In this document: positions 60,341 to 64,000 of the stretch, in pieces | Numbering within the stretch: the stretch's first letter is position 1 | Layout of the letters: each line of letters starts with the position of its first letter | Assembly (NCBI GenBank): GCA_002319075.1 | Contig: NVQB01000001.1 | Span: forward strand, 3,224,001-3,288,000 | Length of the DNA stretch: 64,000 nucleotides | Reading direction: 5' to 3' | DNA from: Sphingobacteriaceae bacterium | Lineage (GTDB): Bacteria; Bacteroidota; Bacteroidia; B-17B0; Aurantibacillaceae | Made by a program: the position numbers and the translations under genes | The notes under the pieces: model-generated | The model's database searches: none | What the model was told of the DNA's origin: nothing | What the model saw: the letters and a program-made list of their open reading frames with translations, nothing else

Positions 60341-61594
60341 TTATTTCCTTTTCTTTTTATTCTTCTTTTTTTCCTTTTGTTTTTTGTCCTTTTTCGAATC
60401 TTTTGAACTATCCCCCTTTTTGTTCTTGTCACCAAAAACTTTTTCAAGCAGCGTTTTATCCTTCGTTTCTTTGAGTTTTGTAATATTTATAGTATTGTCA
60501 ATACTGGGTCTTAAGGCGCGAACGAAGGCATTTCTGAGAACAAAACTTATAGCACGCCAGATATTGATGTTTGGATCTTCGAACTTGCCATTAATATCAA
60601 CTTTGGTAGCTAATTGCTCTTTATCCTGATTTTGCAGTACTTCTGCAGCGCTACCAATAAGCGTTTCCCACAAAATCTGTTTAAAGTCTCCTTCTTCTTT
60701 GTTCCATTGTACTATGTCCAGGTCTTTAATCACGGGTTTTATATATCCTCCAAAGCCCCCGTCTTTTCCGGCGAATTCGGTATAGACACCAAAATTTCCT
60801 TTTTTTGTATCAAAGTTCCCGTAGGCTTTCAGGAAGTCGTTTAACAACGCCAGGTTTACATTTTTAATTTCGGCACTCATATCAAACGTTGGCATTTTCT
60901 GCAAGGCATCAAAATCTACGCGGAGTTTAAAATCTCCTTCGTATACGGATGCACTCGCTACAGCGTTGGCAGGAAGTACTTTATTGCTATCGTTCACATT
61001 CGAGAGATTTGTAGCCACAATTTCGAGTTCTTTCATGGCCACGTCAACACGTGGTGAAGAGAAAGGATCAATATAATGTATTTGTCCGTTCGAAATTTCA
61101 AAGTGATTCACCGTTAGGGGCATTAAATCTTTGATCAACTGGCGAAAGTCTGCTGTGTCTGCCTTGGCATCTTCATCCTTGTGTTTTCCTTTTACAAAAT
61201 TAACCACAGGATCTTCTACATAAATTTCTCCAACAATGCGGCCCTTGAAGATTGCTTTCCATTGCACTGAAAGATCAATGGCTGTTGATTTGAAAAATGG
61301 TATGGTATCCTTTTGTCCCTGCTCGTTACCAAGCTTAACCAATTTAATATCTTTTATAACATAAGCACCGCGAATGAGGGCAATGTCAATGTCTTCCACA
61401 TGACCGTAATACTCTTCCAGATTTGCCAGTTTGTTGTTTACATATTTTAAAACAATGTAGGGAAGTAAAAGTCTGAAAATAATCAACAGAACAAGTAAGG
61501 AAAGGAGAATGATTTTTATTTTTTTTCTTTTGCTGTGTTTCGTGCTTTTGGAATGTATGTTTTCGTTGGAGGATGTTTGTTGAGTTGTTTCCAT
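60341..61594 (-). CDS. DUF748/AsmA-like envelope protein with Lys-rich tail
   Basis: A 417-residue protein from ATG 61594 (METTQQTSSN). A basic N-terminus precedes one membrane helix (IILLSLLVLLIIFRLLLPYI, about 27-46). A large periplasmic part follows with AsmA-type repeats (VNNKLANLEEYYGHVEDIDI, VGEIYVEDPVVNFVKG, LTVNHFEISNGQIHYID). It ends in a 35-residue Lys/Asp/Glu tail (KKDKKQKEKKKNKKKRK). DUF748 proteins are thought to be bridge-like lipid-transfer or envelope-assembly proteins. A TGGCATG block (61640) lies 46 bases ahead, so the longer frame to 61636 is unlikely. Confidence 0.85.
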   Translation of the reverse strand: METTQQTSSNENIHSKSTKHSKRKKIKIILLSLLVLLIIFRLLLPYIVLKYVNNKLANLEEYYGHVEDIDIALIRGAYVIKDIKLVKLGNEQGQKDTIPFFKSTAIDLSVQWKAIFKGRIVGEIYVEDPVVNFVKGKHKDEDAKADTADFRQLIKDLMPLTVNHFEISNGQIHYIDPFSSPRVDVAMKELEIVATNLSNVNDSNKVLPANAVASASVYEGDFKLRVDFDALQKMPTFDMSAEIKNVNLALLNDFLKAYGNFDTKKGNFGVYTEFAGKDGGFGGYIKPVIKDLDIVQWNKEEGDFKQILWETLIGSAAEVLQNQDKEQLATKVDINGKFEDPNINIWRAISFVLRNAFVRALRPSIDNTINITKLKETKDKTLLEKVFGDKNKKGDSSKDSKKDKKQKEKKKNKKKRK

Positions 61595-61667
61595 AGATGT
61601 ATGCAAAATAAGTAACGTAAATCGCGTTAATTTCATGCCAGTGGAACACTATTTGTTTTTAAAGGGT

Positions 61668-62642
61668 ATGAAAATTAATAAAGCCGCGTTTAAAAGCGGA
61701 TGGTCAATAACCAAAGATTCTTTCAGTGAATTCAGCGACGATAAGGTGCTTAAACTAAGCGCTGCACTGGCATACTACACTATCTTTTCACTGCCGTCTA
61801 TGCTCATTGTGATCATTGGTCTTTGCAGTATATTCTATGGTAAGGATGCTATTCAGGGTGAGATTTTTACAGAGATCAGCGGCTTTATTGGTAAGGATGC
61901 TGCTCTGCAGGTTCAGGATGTTTTAAAAAACACAACTTTGCACCACGATAATGTGCTTACAACCATTGTGGGGTTTTTAACGCTCCTGGTAGCAGCTACA
62001 GGAATGTTCGGCGAGATTCAGGATTCGATTAATTCGATATGGGGTTTACAAACCAAACCAAAAAAAGGATTTATAAAATTATTGCTTAACCGCCTGATGT
62101 CTTTTTCAATGGTGGTTGTTCTGGGATTTATTCTCCTGGTTTCGCTGGTGTTAAATGCTTTGTTAGAAGGATTACTGCACCGGCTCGAGCGCTATTTTTC
62201 AGAAAGTGTTATCAATTACTTTTTTGTGCTTGATTACGGGTTGATAATTATAGCAACAACGGTTTTATTTGCTTCCATTTTAAAAGTTTTACCCGATGCC
62301 AAAATTCATTGGCGCGATGTATGGACAGGAGCTTTTACAACTTGTTTGCTTTTTTTGTTAGGCAAATTTTTGATCGGTTATTATTTAAAACACAATTCGA
62401 GTATTACTGCGTATGGTGCAGCCGGTTCGCTTATTCTTATCTTACTTTGGGTATATTATTCCGCCATCATCCTGTACTTTGGGGCTGAATTTACTCAGGT
62501 ATATGTACGTCATAAAAACAGGAAAATAGAGCCGAACAAGTATGCAGTTTGGGTTGAAAAAAATACGGTAGAGAAAAAGCTCAACACGCAAATTAACGAG
62601 CATACAACTACTATTGATAATAAGGTGGAAAAACCCTCTTAA
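61668..62642 (+). CDS. YihY/BrkB-family inner-membrane protein
   Basis: A 324-residue protein from ATG 61668 with six predicted membrane segments. Motifs of the family: LSAALAYYTIFSLPSMLIVI near the start, GPLQ-like turn NSIWGLQTKPKKG, and the end TAYGAAGSLILILLWVYYSA followed by ILYFGAEFTQVY. Often called ribonuclease BN by old mistake; it is a membrane protein of unknown transport or scaffold role. Divergent from the DUF748 gene. The frame is open to 61635, but the shorter start fits the family. Confidence 0.9.
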   Translation: MKINKAAFKSGWSITKDSFSEFSDDKVLKLSAALAYYTIFSLPSMLIVIIGLCSIFYGKDAIQGEIFTEISGFIGKDAALQVQDVLKNTTLHHDNVLTTIVGFLTLLVAATGMFGEIQDSINSIWGLQTKPKKGFIKLLLNRLMSFSMVVVLGFILLVSLVLNALLEGLLHRLERYFSESVINYFFVLDYGLIIIATTVLFASILKVLPDAKIHWRDVWTGAFTTCLLFLLGKFLIGYYLKHNSSITAYGAAGSLILILLWVYYSAIILYFGAEFTQVYVRHKNRKIEPNKYAVWVEKNTVEKKLNTQINEHTTTIDNKVEKPS

Positions 62643-62668
62643 AAAATAAATTCTCCCGACGTTTACTT

Positions 62669-64000
62669 TTAATTTTTTAAAGGAAGTGTGATCAAAAAGG
62701 ATGTGCCCTTATCAATTTCACTGCTTACTTTTATATTTCCATCGTGTTTTGATATAATGGTATGCGTTGCAGTGAGTCCTAACCCGGTTCCTCCATGTTT
62801 AGAAGTAAAAAATGGCTCGAATAATTTATTAAGGTCTTGTTGCGGAATTCCCTTGCCGTTGTCGGAGATGACAATGGTAACAAGATCTCCGATTACGGAA
62901 GCTTTAATACTCAGTTCGCCATTCTCGCTCGTAATCGCTTCCACAGCGTTTACCAGAATATTGAGAAGTGCAATGCTGAGTTTTTCTTTATCGCCTTTTA
63001 TCAGAATTCCTTCCTGGATATTTTTCGAGATTTTAATTTCCTTCAATTTTGCCCGGTCTTCAACATTTTGCAATGTGTCGCCAATAAGATCGTGAATATA
63101 GAGTTCTGCAATATTAATGGTGTCAAAACGTGTTGCATTTAACAGGTCTTCAATCAAAAGATTTATACGCTTACTGTTACGGTCAATAATATCAAGAAAT
63201 TCGTCAGGACTCTCATCCGAATTTTCGTCGCTTAAAATCATTCGGAGCTCGGCAAGAGATAAATGAATATTGGTAAGCGGGTTTTTTATTTCGTGGGCAA
63301 TTACCCTGGCTACTTTACCGGTAAGTGTTTGCTTCTCGAGTAATTTCTCTTTTTGTTCGTTTAATCTTCTTTCAGTAATATCATGCAGAACCAACTGGTA
63401 AATTTTCTTCTCAGCGTCAACCACAGAAAGGTTTAAAATGCAAAAGCACTTCTTATTTTGCTCCGGTAGCGTTAACTCTATTTCCATCGAAGGATTTGAA
63501 TAACGTTCTGATTCAAAAATTCTTGGATAAAAATAATCGGAGATGTTTTCACCAATCAGCGCTTCCTTATTTTCGTATTCAAATAATTTTAAAGCAGCTT
63601 TGTTAGCATCAATAACATTGAGTTCGAGATCAACAATAAATACATACTCAACAGAGTTCTCAAAAAGATTTTTGAATTTATTTTCACTTTCTTTAAGCGA
63701 CTTTAAGACGTTTGATTTTTCTATCGCATAGCGAATACTCCTGTCAATGTCTTCTGAAGTATATTGCCCTTTTACTAAATAGTCTGAAACCCCTAGTTTT
63801 AAAGCTTGTTCATCAATAGCCTGGGCCTGGAGGCCGGTCATTAAGATCGTGGGGGTAAATGGATATTTTTCGTTAATATAGGATACAAGCTCTATCCCCG
63901 TGTGAACTCCAAGGCGGTAATCTACAATAACAAGATCAATGGCTTGTTGTTTTAAAATTTCTTTCGCTTTAGAAAAAGATTCTGCCCAGGTAATGTTTTT
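62669..64000 (-). CDS. REC-PAS-histidine kinase, N-terminus cut by window edge
   Basis: The frame is open from base 64000 without a start, so the gene begins outside. Visible order: the C-terminal half of a receiver (phospho-Asp in DLVIVDYRLG, Thr in ILMTG, Lys in DYLVKG), PAS (about 60 residues later: FKNLFENSVEYVFIVDLELN), HisKA with His in VIAHEIKNPLTN (the NtrB/HisKA type), and HATPase (LLNILVNAVEAI, DNGKGIP, GGTGLGL). The HEIKNP form differs from the SHELRTP and SHDL forms of the other kinases here. It converges on the YihY gene. The partner is unknown. Confidence 0.92.
   Translation of the reverse strand, partial: KNITWAESFSKAKEILKQQAIDLVIVDYRLGVHTGIELVSYINEKYPFTPTILMTGLQAQAIDEQALKLGVSDYLVKGQYTSEDIDRSIRYAIEKSNVLKSLKESENKFKNLFENSVEYVFIVDLELNVIDANKAALKLFEYENKEALIGENISDYFYPRIFESERYSNPSMEIELTLPEQNKKCFCILNLSVVDAEKKIYQLVLHDITERRLNEQKEKLLEKQTLTGKVARVIAHEIKNPLTNIHLSLAELRMILSDENSDESPDEFLDIIDRNSKRINLLIEDLLNATRFDTINIAELYIHDLIGDTLQNVEDRAKLKEIKISKNIQEGILIKGDKEKLSIALLNILVNAVEAITSENGELSIKASVIGDLVTIVISDNGKGIPQQDLNKLFEPFFTSKHGGTGLGLTATHTIISKHDGNIKVSSEIDKGTSFLITLPLKN

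Noticed and set aside
1-64000. rRNA, tRNA, CRISPR, transposase or prophage genes
   Set aside because: None was seen on either strand; no gene product carries integrase, transposase or capsid motifs.

Overview
This window looks like chromosomal DNA of a member of the Bacteroidota (Sphingobacteriia/Chitinophagia-like; the genus cannot be read from the sequence). The evidence is a TAnnTTTG-type promoter, A-rich leaders in place of strong Shine-Dalgarno sites, many short Bacteroidota-type lipoproteins, a PorE-like TPR/beta-propeller/OmpA protein, a POTRA-barrel protein, a lipoprotein resembling the Cbp1-type family, and very large hybrid histidine kinases. Base composition is AT-rich. I see no rRNA, tRNA, CRISPR array, insertion sequence or prophage.

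Layout. 1-5.9 kb: an SDR cut by the window edge, an ArsR-type regulator/SRPBCC/lipoprotein-hydrolase operon, an aldo-keto reductase with an AraC-type regulator, a DinB-like protein, and a second ArsR-type regulator next to a 59-residue ORF. 5.9-10 kb: a lone receiver and a GAF-PAS4-kinase-REC-HPt hybrid. 10-13.3 kb: a leucine-rich-repeat/protein-kinase fusion and a divergent HxlR regulator/QorB-like pair. 13.3-20.3 kb: a five-gene signalling operon on the minus strand (REC-PAS-kinase, CHASE3-HAMP-GAF hybrid kinase, receiver, CheR, CheB). 20.4-23.5 kb: an MlaE-MlaF-MlaD lipid transporter. 23.5-26.5 kb: thioredoxin, a PEBP protein, small exported proteins and a disordered Tyr/Arg/Asn/Ser-rich protein. 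26.7-29.5 kb: receiver, PAS kinase interrupted by an in-frame stop, receiver. 29.5-39.6 kb: envelope proteins, cyanophycin synthetase, a PPOX-fold stress protein and outer-membrane proteins. 39.7-46 kb: type II NADH dehydrogenase, a membrane-anchored receiver directly downstream of rpoN, a DUF1328 protein, Nudix, an FAD/Rieske oxidoreductase and DUF3606. 46.8-50.1 kb: the PorE-like protein and an Abi_2 protein. 50.3-59.1 kb: a DUF3089 lipoprotein, a REC-kinase and a 2159-residue soluble poly-HAMP hybrid kinase. 59.4-64 kb: small stress-type membrane proteins, a DUF748 protein, a YihY protein and a REC-PAS-kinase cut by the right edge.

Two themes tie the window together. The first is signal transduction: eight histidine kinases (one broken, one cut by the edge), five free receivers and stand-alone CheB and CheR, with no chemoreceptor or flagellar gene. 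The second, which I think is the most interesting, is sigma-54. The rpoN gene lies in the window, and GG-N10-GC promoter-like sites (TGGCAnn-N4-TTGC and close variants) occur in front of many small envelope or stress-type genes, usually 38-49 bases before the start codon. Many have a TGGGGAAT/ATTCCCCA-type motif further upstream that could be an activator site. This suggests an RpoN-dependent envelope/stress regulon, possibly fed by the neighbouring kinases and receivers. The promoter calls are by eye and need a genome-wide scan and transcript-start data.
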